A DNA stretch of 64,000 bases from Rossellomorea aquimaris (GCF_035590735.1 NZ_CP141595.1:3195001-3259000), one strand, 5' to 3'; positions 16,544 to 25,418 are shown, counted from the stretch's first letter. Notes: generated by a model from the letters alone, not told the origin. Program-made: numbers and translations.

Positions 16544-17527
16544 TTAAGCATTTATTGAATTCACATCATCGGATTTTTTGATTGTCTTTTTTTGTTGTTC
16601 CATCCCGGCAGGCACGGACTTTCGTTTAAAAGGGTTAATGAGTTTATCCGTTCGGATTAAGTATATCCATAAGAATACGAATCCGAAGTAGAACCAATAG
16701 GCAAGCACCTGTTCAATCGTCGGGTTGTGGCTATAGCCGAACATTGCCGCCATGAACAGACCAACTTGACCGCTGATCAGAACCTCATTACCTGTGTCTC
16801 TCTCATAGTGAAGCTCATCTTGAAAGTGCTCAGGCATAATTTCCACAAGATTATATACTTCAGCGGGTTTCCCTTCTGCTGTTGTATATAAAGAGCCCAT
16901 GATTCCAAGATCCTGAAGAATCCCTACTCCTTGGACAAGTAACCCGGCTGCGATGAACATGATCAGCAAACCTGTCACATTAAAGAACGTTTTCAACTTG
17001 AATTTCATGGCACCTGAGAAGAACGCATATCCAAGAACCATGGCAAGTAATAATCCACTAAGCGCTCCGTAGCTTGTGAATACTTTCGTAACGTCCCCTC
17101 CACTGATGGCAGCGAAAAAAAACACGGTTTCGACACCTTCACGAAGGACGATCAAGTATGAGTGAATGATCATCGCTGATACGCTGCCTGCCGTTAAGGC
17201 CGCATTGATCTTCTTTTCCATTTCCGTGTTGATCCCTTTGGACTGCTTTCTCATCCAGCCAACCATATGAGTCAGCAGGAAAACGGATGCAAACATGATC
17301 CCCACCTTCAAGTAAACTTCAGCTCCAAAACTCGAGAACCCTGTCAGGACGACCTGGAACAGTAAAGCGACTAAAAAACTGGATACAAGTGCAAGCAACA
17401 CTCCTACATAAACCCATTTCTTATATTTGTCTGCTTTTAATCTTGTAAGATAAGAAAGAATCAACCCTACAATCAGAATGGCTTCTAAAGACTCTCTCAG
17501 TGTAATCAAAAATGCTTGAAAATCCAC
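16544..17527 (-). CDS. efeU: FTR1/EfeU-family iron permease
   Basis: A 327-aa integral membrane protein with seven or more helices and both family iron-site motifs: RESLE (residues 11-15, helix 1) and REGVE (129-133, helix 4). It imports iron across the membrane, as EfeU/FTR1. B. subtilis EfeU (YwbL) is longer and has an N-terminal secreted domain; here that domain is encoded by the separate gene just upstream (17555-18304), so the permease is the bare core. The two genes are 27 bases apart and share a Fur-boxed promoter. The basic C-terminal tail is cytoplasmic. Confidence 0.88.
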   Translation of the reverse strand: MDFQAFLITLRESLEAILIVGLILSYLTRLKADKYKKWVYVGVLLALVSSFLVALLFQVVLTGFSSFGAEVYLKVGIMFASVFLLTHMVGWMRKQSKGINTEMEKKINAALTAGSVSAMIIHSYLIVLREGVETVFFFAAISGGDVTKVFTSYGALSGLLLAMVLGYAFFSGAMKFKLKTFFNVTGLLIMFIAAGLLVQGVGILQDLGIMGSLYTTAEGKPAEVYNLVEIMPEHFQDELHYERDTGNEVLISGQVGLFMAAMFGYSHNPTIEQVLAYWFYFGFVFLWIYLIRTDKLINPFKRKSVPAGMEQQKKTIKKSDDVNSINA

Positions 17528-17554
17528 TTTGTTTCCCCCTTTGATACCCCGGAA

Positions 17555-18304
17555 CTACTGTTTATTTTTACGTTTATTGATTGTAATAAGTACAATAAGA
17601 ATCAAAATCAGTGCCAGTGAGAAATAGAGCCAGAAGCTTGAGCTTCCCCCTTCTCCCATTCCATCTAAAAATCCAAGATTCTCTTCGTTTAAATGACTCT
17701 CATCGGCTTTCTCAGAAGGAATCGGAAATAACGGTCGAAGTCCTTTGATAATCGACTCTACTTCTTTATCGAAAGCTTCGGGATCATTATCTTTGCTTCC
17801 AATGCCGAACAACCCGGGATTTCCCAAGGAATTTAACGCAGAATCAAATGAAGCATAAATCTTATCTGCCTCTTCCTGGCTTTTTTCTTCAACAACAAAT
17901 GGTTCCAATACATTAAAAGTGCCTCTTGCTTTAGCAAGGAGAAGTTTCGCCTGACCATAATCGTCGAATTGATCTTGAGCAAAATGCAGTCTTCTTTCAA
18001 TATTGAGCATCAATGCTGCTCTCCAGCTTTCTAATAAAAGATCCTTGTCTTTTTCCTCGAAAGCTTTGTTTATATCGGGCTGGACCTTTGAAAAATATAG
18101 TTCAAAATCCTTTTCATACGAATCATATATTTTCTTTGCGTTATCCCAGTCATCACTCTTTAAGCTGTTTTCCAGCTCTTTATACGCTTCAGCGATTTTC
18201 TCTTCTCCTGGATCCCCATAAGAATAAGCAGACGCCTGCGACGGGATAAATATGTAATTGAGAATAAATATCAATGAAAGACTAAAAAAAAGGCTTTTTT
18301 TCAT
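17555..18304 (-). CDS. Secreted membrane-anchored helical protein, EfeU N-terminal-domain-like
   Basis: A 249-aa protein: signal peptide about residues 1-26 (ending in QASA), an all-helical extracellular domain (about 30-200, rich in Glu and Lys), a Gly/Ser linker and a C-terminal membrane helix (SSSFWLYFSLALILILIVLITINKRKNKQ). The helical region resembles the N-terminal extension of long Bacillus EfeU proteins, so it may bind iron and hand it to the permease encoded next. ATG at 18304 has AGGAGGA seven bases upstream; an in-frame ATG eight codons earlier overlaps that site and is rejected. A perfect Fur box precedes it. Confidence 0.7.
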   Translation of the reverse strand: MKKSLFFSLSLIFILNYIFIPSQASAYSYGDPGEEKIAEAYKELENSLKSDDWDNAKKIYDSYEKDFELYFSKVQPDINKAFEEKDKDLLLESWRAALMLNIERRLHFAQDQFDDYGQAKLLLAKARGTFNVLEPFVVEEKSQEEADKIYASFDSALNSLGNPGLFGIGSKDNDPEAFDKEVESIIKGLRPLFPIPSEKADESHLNEENLGFLDGMGEGGSSSFWLYFSLALILILIVLITINKRKNKQ

Positions 18305-18328
18305 ATGGAAATCCTCCTGTATTTTCAA

Positions 18329-18343
18329 TGATAATGATTATCA
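18329..18343. promoter_or_regulatory. Fur box upstream of the efe genes
   Basis: TGATAATGATTATCA, an exact 7-1-7 inverted repeat identical to the Bacillus Fur consensus, 25 bases upstream of the start at 18304. It predicts derepression under iron limitation. Confidence 0.92.
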
Positions 18344-18363
18344 TTATACTTGTCAATACGATT

Positions 18364-19122
18364 TTAAAGGCCCTCAATGGATGTTGCAGAAATTTTGTGA
18401 ACATTATAATCTATATCCACTTTTTCAACAGGCCGCTTCATTTCTTTTACGATCGCCGGAAGCACATTAAACATATAGGCTTTGAACTTGATGAAGGATT
18501 GTCCCTTCGTCCGAACTCTATATTCAATTGGAACTTCCGTCATTCTGAAACCTTTACGCATGATATTTAGAGTCACCACTTGAGCATAATTATAGTCATG
18601 AATGATTTCGGCATGTTCCATTACTTGTTTAGAGAATGCCCTCATCCCTGATTGACCATCATAGATCCAGGTTCTCAGCAACACACATTGTAATAAGGTA
18701 AAACAATAATTGCCGATGCGGCGATGGATTCTCATCCCGTCGATGGTCCCCTTAAAGCGGGATCCCATTGTATAGTCTGACTGATTCGTGAAGATCGGCT
18801 CTAACAGCTCAGGAATTTGAGATGCAGGATACTCTCCATCCGCATCAATCATGACACCAATATCCGCTCCTGCAAGCAGCGATTCCTTTAACCCTCTTCT
18901 TACTGCCGCCCCTAAGCCTGAATTACGTTCCATATGTACGATATAGTCTGCTCCTGCTTCTTCTGCAACCTTTACGGTGTCATCGGTCGACCCATCATTC
19001 ACGACCAGTACTTCCACCTGAACATCAGGATGAAACTCTCTGGGAATGTCACGGATGACATCCCCGATGGTTTCTTCTTCGTTATAAGCAGGCAAAAAAA
19101 CAACAACCTTCTGTTTATTCAC
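18364..19122 (-). CDS. GT2 glycosyltransferase, polyprenyl-phosphate (Dpm1-like) type
   Basis: A 252-aa GT-A fold enzyme with PAYNEE (residues 11-16), VNDGSTDDT (41-49) and the metal-binding DAD (93-95), plus GSRF and GMR motifs as in dolichol/polyprenyl-phosphate glycosyltransferases. It has no C-terminal membrane helices, so it is a soluble or peripheral Dpm1-like enzyme. It probably charges undecaprenyl phosphate with a sugar from a nucleotide donor; which sugar is not visible. The GTG start overlaps the phosphodiesterase gene by eight bases. It is the last gene of a four-gene operon, ending just before the Fur-controlled promoter. Confidence 0.82.
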   Translation of the reverse strand: MNKQKVVVFLPAYNEEETIGDVIRDIPREFHPDVQVEVLVVNDGSTDDTVKVAEEAGADYIVHMERNSGLGAAVRRGLKESLLAGADIGVMIDADGEYPASQIPELLEPIFTNQSDYTMGSRFKGTIDGMRIHRRIGNYCFTLLQCVLLRTWIYDGQSGMRAFSKQVMEHAEIIHDYNYAQVVTLNIMRKGFRMTEVPIEYRVRTKGQSFIKFKAYMFNVLPAIVKEMKRPVEKVDIDYNVHKISATSIEGL

Positions 19123-20578
19123 GGTGTTCTTCCTTTCTTCTAAATGCTTCTTCTAATACAGGTCCACGTGCATGGCTCGGGTATGGTGCTCCCAGAATAT
19201 GAGCGATGGTACTGGCCATGGAAACAAGACTATGCTTTGACTCTACCTTGCGACCCTTATGGATATTAGGTCCATGCATGATAAATGGAACGAATCGTTC
19301 TCCTTCATCAAGATGCCCATGACCCCCGATTCCATCAGCCTGTCCATGATCGGCACAGATAAATAATGTTGTATTTTCCATCTTGCCTTCATCGGTCATC
19401 CATTGGACAAAGTCTTCAATCAATCGATCTGCTTCTTTTATCTTTTGCAAATACTCGTCGTATAAAACCCCGCGACTATGTCCGGTTTGATCGGTCCCGA
19501 TCATTTGTACGATGAATAAATCTGGATCTTGTTCTTTCATGATATGTTTGGCTTTTTTCATGATTGTCGGATCCGCTTTGTCGTTATGCATGACGGCTGT
19601 GAACGTATCCACGTCAGACCCCATGGAATCGACCAGATGGGCAACCCCTAAAAGCCTTCCCTTCTTTCCCACTTTTCGTAAAGAGTCAAAAATGCTTTCG
19701 ACTTTAATCCCCAGCTTCCACACCATATTCGAGGTGATCCCGTGTTCATACGGATACGTCCCTGTGAACATGGATGAAAAACAGACAACCGTGCGGGCAG
19801 GATATACCGTCTCCATGTTGGAGAATTCTGTTCCTTCTGCCTTGAGGGAATCCAAAAACGGGGTTTCTGCTTCTTGAAAGCGTTCCTTCCTCATTCCGTC
19901 CACCACAATGACCACTACACGATCTGCCCGATCTTCTTTCCAATCTTCCGCCTCTTTTGCATATTCTTCATACATCTTTGGCTTCCAATCGAATAAATAA
20001 CGGTGAAGAATGAATGTGAAAACCAAAAGACCCCCAAAGAAGCTTAAGAACTGAACGATTGGCAGCTGCTGGCTTGTATCGAGGAGCGAGTACGTGTACT
20101 GCCAGTAAGCCAGCAATAATAGAAATTTAGGAAGCTGCTCCTGGGCATTTCCACTTGTAGAGTCACTGTTTTTCAGTACGAGCTTCCAGAACCTTGTGAA
20201 GTTCAGCCACGACGTTCCAATGCGTAAGTGATAATATAATGTTCCCCAGAATAAGATCGTGAAGAAAAAGTAAAGACCGATTCCTAACAGGGATAACCCG
20301 AGATTCCAATCCCATCCAATGATTAAGTAAGCCACAATCGGCAGCCATAAGTAGTTCCTTAAAAACAATGGGAAATCATAAACAAAAAATAATATAAAAA
20401 GTGGAAGGGTGATCGCTAAACTAATCGTGAAATTCACCCAAAAAGGTAACGAGGCAAAATCACCAAGATGAAAGAGAAGCATCGTCCCTACAGTAAAAAT
20501 GGGTGTGAAGGGTTTTCCTTCATTTAATAAATTCCAGCAGCGTGCCGCTACCTTTTCAAACTTAGAGGCGCTTTTCAC
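19115..20578 (-). CDS. Membrane-anchored alkaline-phosphatase-superfamily phosphodiesterase
   Basis: A 487-aa protein with five or so membrane helices (about residues 25-195) and a C-terminal type I phosphodiesterase/nucleotide pyrophosphatase domain. The metal site reads in order: Asp227 (VVDGMR), nucleophile Thr263 (YPARTVVCFSS), Asp363 and His367 (GTDQTGHSRG), Asp410-His411 (ADHGQ) and His420/His422 (GGHGH). All residues needed for activity are present. The family hydrolyses phosphodiesters or pyrophosphates, or transfers phospho-groups on glycans or lipids; here the substrate is unknown. It starts with GTG one base after the flippase-like gene, in a tightly packed operon. Confidence 0.8.
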   Translation of the reverse strand: MKSASKFEKVAARCWNLLNEGKPFTPIFTVGTMLLFHLGDFASLPFWVNFTISLAITLPLFILFFVYDFPLFLRNYLWLPIVAYLIIGWDWNLGLSLLGIGLYFFFTILFWGTLYYHLRIGTSWLNFTRFWKLVLKNSDSTSGNAQEQLPKFLLLLAYWQYTYSLLDTSQQLPIVQFLSFFGGLLVFTFILHRYLFDWKPKMYEEYAKEAEDWKEDRADRVVVIVVDGMRKERFQEAETPFLDSLKAEGTEFSNMETVYPARTVVCFSSMFTGTYPYEHGITSNMVWKLGIKVESIFDSLRKVGKKGRLLGVAHLVDSMGSDVDTFTAVMHNDKADPTIMKKAKHIMKEQDPDLFIVQMIGTDQTGHSRGVLYDEYLQKIKEADRLIEDFVQWMTDEGKMENTTLFICADHGQADGIGGHGHLDEGERFVPFIMHGPNIHKGRKVESKHSLVSMASTIAHILGAPYPSHARGPVLEEAFRRKEEHRE

Positions 20579-20579
20579 T

Positions 20580-21509
20580 TCATGCCCCTCCTTTTCTTTT
20601 ACTTAACTTTTTAATGAGTGTCAGTGAAATAGGATACTTCACCAGCGCATACAGTCCAACAGAATAAGAGAATATGAATTTGATCCCATGTGTCAGAACT
20701 GCGATGGTAATACCTGTTTCCATCATTATTGAGAATTGATTAAGGCCAAAAGCCATGATTGTTTCATAATTCGCAAGCCCACCGGGTGTAACTTGAAAGA
20801 CCTGACCGAGAATGGTTAGGCTATTCACCCATATACCCTGAAAGGTGGAGATTCCTGTATTCGTTGCGATGCAAACAGACAACAACAGGGCCGCTTCCAA
20901 AATCCAACTGATGAAAACAAGGAAAAAAGCATAGAAAAATCCCCTCCCCTTTATGAGAGAGAGCATGACATTCCATTGCTGATAGAGAAATTGACGTTTG
21001 TAATAAGAGATCAATCCTATCACTAAAAAGATGATTCCTCCAACAACTAAAATGACATCTGTTGATAGTGGGTTTTCTAATGCTACATATGATATCCCCA
21101 ATGATACGAGTAGACAGAGTGAAAGAATATCCATCAGCCTTACTATAATAACAGATTGAGCAGAAGCTGATTTAGATAATCCTTCTCTTTCATACAGAAT
21201 ATACGAACGGAGAACATCCCCGCCTTTGATGGGGAGCAGATGATTGAGTGCCAAGCTGTACCAAAGACCATACATGGCACTGGTAAGCTTGATTTTATCA
21301 TTTAGAAGTTTTTTCGTGGCTATCCCTTTTAAATAGAAAGAGGAACCATAAATGACCATACCCGAAATCACCATGACAGGATGAAGAATCAGCTGGTATA
21401 AAAGCCGTTTAAACTGCTCATGGTCCCACCCTGTTGCAATGAACCATATAAAATAGCAAAGGATTCCGAATCCGATAAAGTACTTAAGAGACTTATAAAT
21501 GCTTTTCAT
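20580..21509 (-). CDS. UPF0104 / LPG-synthase-type membrane protein (flippase-like)
   Basis: A 309-aa integral membrane protein with about eight helices, of the lysylphosphatidylglycerol synthase transmembrane family (the MprF flippase-half or AglD-like fold). Typical features are LNHLLPIKGGDVLRSYIL and TPGGLANYETIMAFGL. Members are linked to lipid or lipid-linked sugar translocation, but biochemical proof is scarce. It overlaps the epimerase stop by 17 bases and ends one base before the phosphodiesterase start, so translation is likely coupled. Context suggests moving a glycolipid intermediate across the membrane. Confidence 0.8.
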   Translation of the reverse strand: MKSIYKSLKYFIGFGILCYFIWFIATGWDHEQFKRLLYQLILHPVMVISGMVIYGSSFYLKGIATKKLLNDKIKLTSAMYGLWYSLALNHLLPIKGGDVLRSYILYEREGLSKSASAQSVIIVRLMDILSLCLLVSLGISYVALENPLSTDVILVVGGIIFLVIGLISYYKRQFLYQQWNVMLSLIKGRGFFYAFFLVFISWILEAALLLSVCIATNTGISTFQGIWVNSLTILGQVFQVTPGGLANYETIMAFGLNQFSIMMETGITIAVLTHGIKFIFSYSVGLYALVKYPISLTLIKKLSKRKGGA

Positions 21510-22446
21510 TTTGCTTTGCCCACAGAATGGTATTTCCTATTCCCTCTTCAATGGTGGTGATTGGAGAATATCCCAAGTGAAATTGAGCCTTTGAAATATC
21601 CGAATGAGTAGAAAAAACGTCCCCGAGTCGATAAGTATCATAGTTTACGTTCATTTCAGGGAAATGGTGATGAAGAATCGCCAATAACGCAGTCATTTTC
21701 ACTACCCGTCCACTTCCAATATTGTAGGTTTCTCCCATTTTCCCCTTTTGTAAGGTTAATTCAATTCCTTGGATGACATCATCAATATACGTATAGTCCC
21801 GTCCACTATCATTACCAAAAATGGAGATGGATTCGTTTTTCAGAAGTTTCGATATGAATTTAGGAATCGCCATATCCGGTCTTCCCCATGGTCCATACAC
21901 AGTAAAGAAACGAAGGATGTTCACATGCATATCATACATATGTGCGTACATATGGCAGAAGCTTTCTGCACTCCACTTCGAAGCAGCGTACGGAGAAATG
22001 GTCATACCATCTGCATCCTCTTCCTTTAACGGCACTCCCGGTTTATCTCCATACACAGAGGATGATGAAGCGAACAAAAAGCGTTTGACTCCCGCTTCTC
22101 CACAAGCCTCTATTATATTGATCGTGGCTTTAATATCAAAATCCACATATTTCAGCGGCTCTTCCAATGAATAGGCCACCCCTGGCAAAGCGGCTAAATG
22201 GATGACCGCGTCAGGCTTTAATTCATTGATGATCGCTCTAGTCTTGTCACGATCTACTAGATCAACTTCGTATAAATCCCCAGGAGGGAATTGAATCTCT
22301 TTCAAATGCTGTTTCTTTCGATGAGCTGAATAATAGGTATGGAAACAATCAATGATTGAAACCTGATGACCCACTTTGAGAAGCCTTTTTGTCAGGTGCA
22401 TCCCGATAAATCCCGCACCACCTGTAATCACTATTTTCACTTTCAT
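21493..22446 (-). CDS. NAD-dependent sugar-nucleotide epimerase (UDP-glucuronate/UDP-glucose 4-epimerase-like)
   Basis: A 317-aa extended SDR enzyme. The NAD-binding GGAGFIG is near residues 8-14, the catalytic Ser is in SSSSVYGD, and the YAASK motif supplies Tyr and Lys. The FRFFTVYGPWGRPDMA region and RDYTYIDD follow as in UDP-glucuronate 4-epimerases. It makes a nucleotide sugar for the glycosyltransferases downstream; the exact sugar cannot be read. ATG at 22446 is chosen since it begins directly at the Rossmann strand (MKVKIVITGGAG); an upstream ATG would add 17 unlike residues. It is first in a four-gene operon. Confidence 0.8.
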   Translation of the reverse strand: MKVKIVITGGAGFIGMHLTKRLLKVGHQVSIIDCFHTYYSAHRKKQHLKEIQFPPGDLYEVDLVDRDKTRAIINELKPDAVIHLAALPGVAYSLEEPLKYVDFDIKATINIIEACGEAGVKRFLFASSSSVYGDKPGVPLKEEDADGMTISPYAASKWSAESFCHMYAHMYDMHVNILRFFTVYGPWGRPDMAIPKFISKLLKNESISIFGNDSGRDYTYIDDVIQGIELTLQKGKMGETYNIGSGRVVKMTALLAILHHHFPEMNVNYDTYRLGDVFSTHSDISKAQFHLGYSPITTIEEGIGNTILWAKQNEKHL

Positions 22447-22517
22447 CACACTCTCTTGACTTTTAGACAATAGGTTTAGTTTAGCACAATAGTGCATGGA
22501 GAATAAGAATTACTTAC

Positions 22518-22556
22518 AAATAGAGACTGACCCCAACATAGGGCCAGCCTCTATAC
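22518..22556 (-). terminator. Terminator after the Fur-controlled lipoprotein
   Basis: Minus-strand AGAGGCTGGCCC-TATGTT-GGGGTCAGTCTCT followed by ATTTGTAAG. It separates the lipoprotein from the epimerase operon. Confidence 0.8.
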
Positions 22557-22562
22557 ACTATA

Positions 22563-23750
22563 TTATAATTGATTCAGGATGTTAAGAATAGCTTCACTAT
22601 GCTTTTTCGCTTCATCTGCTTTTTCAGAAGAAATCGCTTCAAACCATTTTTGAGAAAGATCAAACAGCTCTTGTGATTTCTCTTCTCCAAGTTGGTTCTT
22701 AATGTTCACTTCCAGCATTTTACTGAACATATTCCCTTCCATCGCTTCTACCTTTGCTGTAGCTACTTCGCCAGCTTCAAGAGATTCTACTACTTTTTCA
22801 TGATATCCTTGAACTTTTCCTTTGATTGCTTTCGTATAAAGACCGTTCACTGTCTCAGCATCAATTGTAGTTGGGTCGGTTTCCAGAGAGTAGATTTTGT
22901 CCAGTTCGTTCGCAGCAGCCTCATCTCCACCAGCTAAAGATTCTTTAATAGCCTGAAGGAAACCATATCCTTCTGCCTGCATGATCGCTAACTCTTCTGT
23001 GTTTCCTTCTTCAACCGCTTTGCTGATTTTTTCAGCATAAGAATTGGAAGCCATATAGTAACTTTGATAAATGGCTTTGTCTGTTACCTGCTTATACACA
23101 GCAAAGTCTTCTGGATTTGAACCATTCAGCGCTTCTTCCTGTAATGAAAGCCCGTTATTAATATTTTCTACCATGCTGGATTCACCAGAAAGCTCATAGT
23201 AGCTGTCACGCTTTTCCGCTGTAGGGATGAAAACATTTTCAGCTAAATATTTTATTTCTGAGAATTTTTGAGTGGCTTCATCGCTTTTATCCGACTCAAT
23301 GTCCTCTGCTGCTTGGCCCTGTAGACCTTTTTGAACTTGATAGAAATATGATTGCGTCAGTTTATCAATGATTTGGCGAGCAACATTTTTGTCAAGCTCA
23401 CCTGATTGACCGCCTGAAATAGCGGCTTCAATCCCTTGAGAAAATTCACCATTCACTTCATTTACCGATGCTTGTAATTCAGAAGTATAAATGTCATTGA
23501 CAGTTTCCCAATTTACTTCCTTGTCTTCTTTCATTTTCTCTAATTCAGCTTTCATATCTGAATAAGCTTTAACTTGTGATTCTGCATTAAGTGCCATTTC
23601 TTCTTTTTCTTCTTCTTTCGGTTCTTCTTGCTTCTCTTCAGAAGATTGATCTGTTTCTTTCGGTTCTTCAGATTCGCTTCCGCAACCTGCCAATACAGAA
23701 CCTGTTAAAAGAAATGCTGCAAAAATTTTGGTTAAGTCTCTCTTTTTCAT
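22563..23750 (-). CDS. Fur-controlled lipoprotein with an internal duplication
   Basis: A 395-aa lipoprotein: signal peptide ending in lipobox L-A-G-C (Cys23), a low-complexity Glu/Lys linker, then an all-helical body. Two halves look related: ETVNDIYTSELQASVNEVNG...IEAAISGG (first) and ETVNGLYTKAIKGKVQGYHE...VVESLEAG (second). The sequence is not clearly imelysin or EfeO, and I do not recognise the family. Two Fur boxes precede it and iron permease genes lie nearby, so a surface iron-handling role is inferred. ATG at 23750 gives the signal peptide; the 39 upstream codons run through the promoter and are rejected. Confidence 0.7.
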   Translation of the reverse strand: MKKRDLTKIFAAFLLTGSVLAGCGSESEEPKETDQSSEEKQEEPKEEEKEEMALNAESQVKAYSDMKAELEKMKEDKEVNWETVNDIYTSELQASVNEVNGEFSQGIEAAISGGQSGELDKNVARQIIDKLTQSYFYQVQKGLQGQAAEDIESDKSDEATQKFSEIKYLAENVFIPTAEKRDSYYELSGESSMVENINNGLSLQEEALNGSNPEDFAVYKQVTDKAIYQSYYMASNSYAEKISKAVEEGNTEELAIMQAEGYGFLQAIKESLAGGDEAAANELDKIYSLETDPTTIDAETVNGLYTKAIKGKVQGYHEKVVESLEAGEVATAKVEAMEGNMFSKMLEVNIKNQLGEEKSQELFDLSQKWFEAISSEKADEAKKHSEAILNILNQL

Positions 23751-23784
23751 ATGTATGTACCCCCGAATGTATTGAAAATATAAA

Positions 23785-23832
23785 TGATAATGATTTTCAT
23801 TTCCGTTTAAAATTATATCGAGAATGATTCTC
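23785..23832. promoter_or_regulatory. Two Fur boxes upstream of the lipoprotein
   Basis: TGATAATGATTTTCA (23785-23799) matches the 7-1-7 Fur consensus with one mismatch. GAGAATGATTCTC (23820-23832) is a perfect palindrome of the same family. They lie 35 and 70 bases upstream of the start. Confidence 0.85.
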
Positions 23833-23863
23833 ATAGTCAACGTTTTTTGAAAATTTTGTTCAA

Positions 23864-23904
23864 ACAAAAAAACACCGGGGCTGAAATGACAGCCCCGGTG
23901 TTTG
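23864..23904 (-). terminator. Terminator of trxA
   Basis: AAACACCGGGGCTG-AAATGA-CAGCCCCGGTGTTT stem followed on the minus strand by TTTTTTTGTTTG. Confidence 0.93.
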
Positions 23905-23915
23905 AAAAGAATTTC

Positions 23916-24230
23916 TTATGCGTGTTTGTTTAATAGTTCAGCAAGTGCTTCCTTAGGTTGGAAACCGATTACTTTATCTACAACTTCGCCGTCTTTAAGG
24001 ACAACTAAAGTCGGGATACTCATAACCCCGTATTTACCTGCTGTTTCCTGGTTTTCATCAACGTCAACTTTGACGATTTTCACTTTGTCGCCCATTTCTC
24101 CATCTAACTCTTCCAATACTGGAGCGATCATTTTACAAGGTCCACACCAAGGTGCCCAGAAATCCGCTAATACCAGTCCGGAATTTGTTTCAGTTGAAAA
24201 TGATTGATCAGTAGCATGTGTAATTGCCAT
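23916..24230 (-). CDS. trxA: Thioredoxin
   Basis: A 104-aa cytosolic disulfide reductase with the active site WCGPC (Cys29, Cys32), the buried Asp in LADFWAPW and the cis-proline in SIPTL. It reduces ribonucleotide reductase, PAPS reductase and peroxiredoxins. A GGAGGCGC Shine-Dalgarno is present, and terminators lie on both sides, so it is probably monocistronic. In B. subtilis it precedes uvrC directly; here the insertion begins after its terminator. Confidence 0.97.
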   Translation of the reverse strand: MAITHATDQSFSTETNSGLVLADFWAPWCGPCKMIAPVLEELDGEMGDKVKIVKVDVDENQETAGKYGVMSIPTLVVLKDGEVVDKVIGFQPKEALAELLNKHA

Positions 24231-24346
24231 TTATATGCGCCTCCTAAAATCTTTGAATGTAACGTAAGTATATCACCGTTTTTTTTGTGATGCCATTAAT
24301 CTGCTCGTAGGTAATATTCCCTTCAGATAACGGAATATACAGGGAA

Positions 24347-24385
24347 GAAAAATAAGGAGCAGCATCCGGCTGCATCCTTATTTTG
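24347..24385 (-). terminator. Terminator of the etf operon
   Basis: Minus-strand AAATAAGGATGCAG-CCGGAT-GCTGCTCCTTATTT followed by TTCTTCCC. It is located between etfA and trxA. Confidence 0.82.
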
Positions 24386-24437
24386 ACTACATAATATGCT
24401 CATACCCTATAGACGCTACTTCAAAACGTCAATTGAA

Positions 24438-25418
24438 TTAAGAAGAGGATACTTTAAGCTTTTTAAACTCTTCAGTCAGCAACGGAACCACTTCGAACAG
24501 GTCACCAACGATTCCATAATCCGCTACGTTAAAGATGTTCGCTTCAGGATCTTTGTTGATCGCAACGATGACTTTTGAATTCGACATACCCGCTAAATGC
24601 TGGATAGCTCCAGAAATACCACATGCAATATAAAGGTCAGGTGTTACGACCTTACCTGTTTGACCAATCTGCAGGGAATAGTCACAGTAGTCGGCATCAC
24701 ATGCTCCACGTGATGCTCCTACAGCTCCACCAAGAACATCCGCCAGTTCTTTAAGAGGGTTGAATCCATCTTCACTTTTCACTCCGCGTCCGCCGGCGAT
24801 GATGACTTTCGCTTCAGAAAGGTCCACACCTTCGCTTGCTTTACGTACGACTTCTTTAATGATTGTGCGTAAGTCTTTAATATCAACGGAAAGAGAAGAT
24901 ACCTCTCCTGTACGTGACTCATCTTTCGCTAACGGCTCGATGTTATTTGGACGGATCGTCGCAAAAATCACACCGTCAGTCACGATTTTCTTTTCAAATG
25001 CTTTCCCGGAATAAATCGGTCTTGTAAAAACGAGGTTTCCGCCAGCTTCTTCAAGATCAGTTGCATCAGAAATCAATCCTGTGGATAGCTTACTGGCCAC
25101 TTTGGGAGACAAGTCTTTTCCAAGCGCAGTATGTCCGAAGATGATTCCTTCAGGCTTCTCTTGGTCGATAACCGATAGAACGGCTTGTGAATAGCCATCT
25201 GACGTATACTGCTCAAGTTTATCATCTTCCACAACCACTACTTTGTCCGCACCATATTGAATCATTTCCTCACCTAAAGCGCTTACACTTTTGCCGATTA
25301 GAACTGCTACTACTTCTCCGCCTTCAGATACTGTTTTACCTGCCGCAATCGCTTCAAAGGAAACATTACGTAATGATCCGTCCCGAACTTCTCCAAGTAC
25401 TAATACTTTTCTCGCCAT
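24438..25418 (-). CDS. etfA: Electron transfer flavoprotein alpha subunit
   Basis: A 326-aa FAD-carrying subunit that accepts electrons from acyl-CoA dehydrogenases. The C-terminal FAD domain shows GGRGVKSEDGFNPLKELADVLGGAVGASRGACDADYC and QIGQTGKVVTPDLYIACGISGAIQHLAGM. It sits 42 bases after etfB and is the last gene of the fadR-fadB-etfB-etfA group, as in B. subtilis. Confidence 0.96.
   Translation of the reverse strand: MARKVLVLGEVRDGSLRNVSFEAIAAGKTVSEGGEVVAVLIGKSVSALGEEMIQYGADKVVVVEDDKLEQYTSDGYSQAVLSVIDQEKPEGIIFGHTALGKDLSPKVASKLSTGLISDATDLEEAGGNLVFTRPIYSGKAFEKKIVTDGVIFATIRPNNIEPLAKDESRTGEVSSLSVDIKDLRTIIKEVVRKASEGVDLSEAKVIIAGGRGVKSEDGFNPLKELADVLGGAVGASRGACDADYCDYSLQIGQTGKVVTPDLYIACGISGAIQHLAGMSNSKVIVAINKDPEANIFNVADYGIVGDLFEVVPLLTEEFKKLKVSSS

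Noticed and set aside
14953..23832. Prophage or integrative element
   Set aside because: No integrase, transposase, phage gene or att-like duplication was seen; the block is only an insertion relative to B. subtilis gene order.
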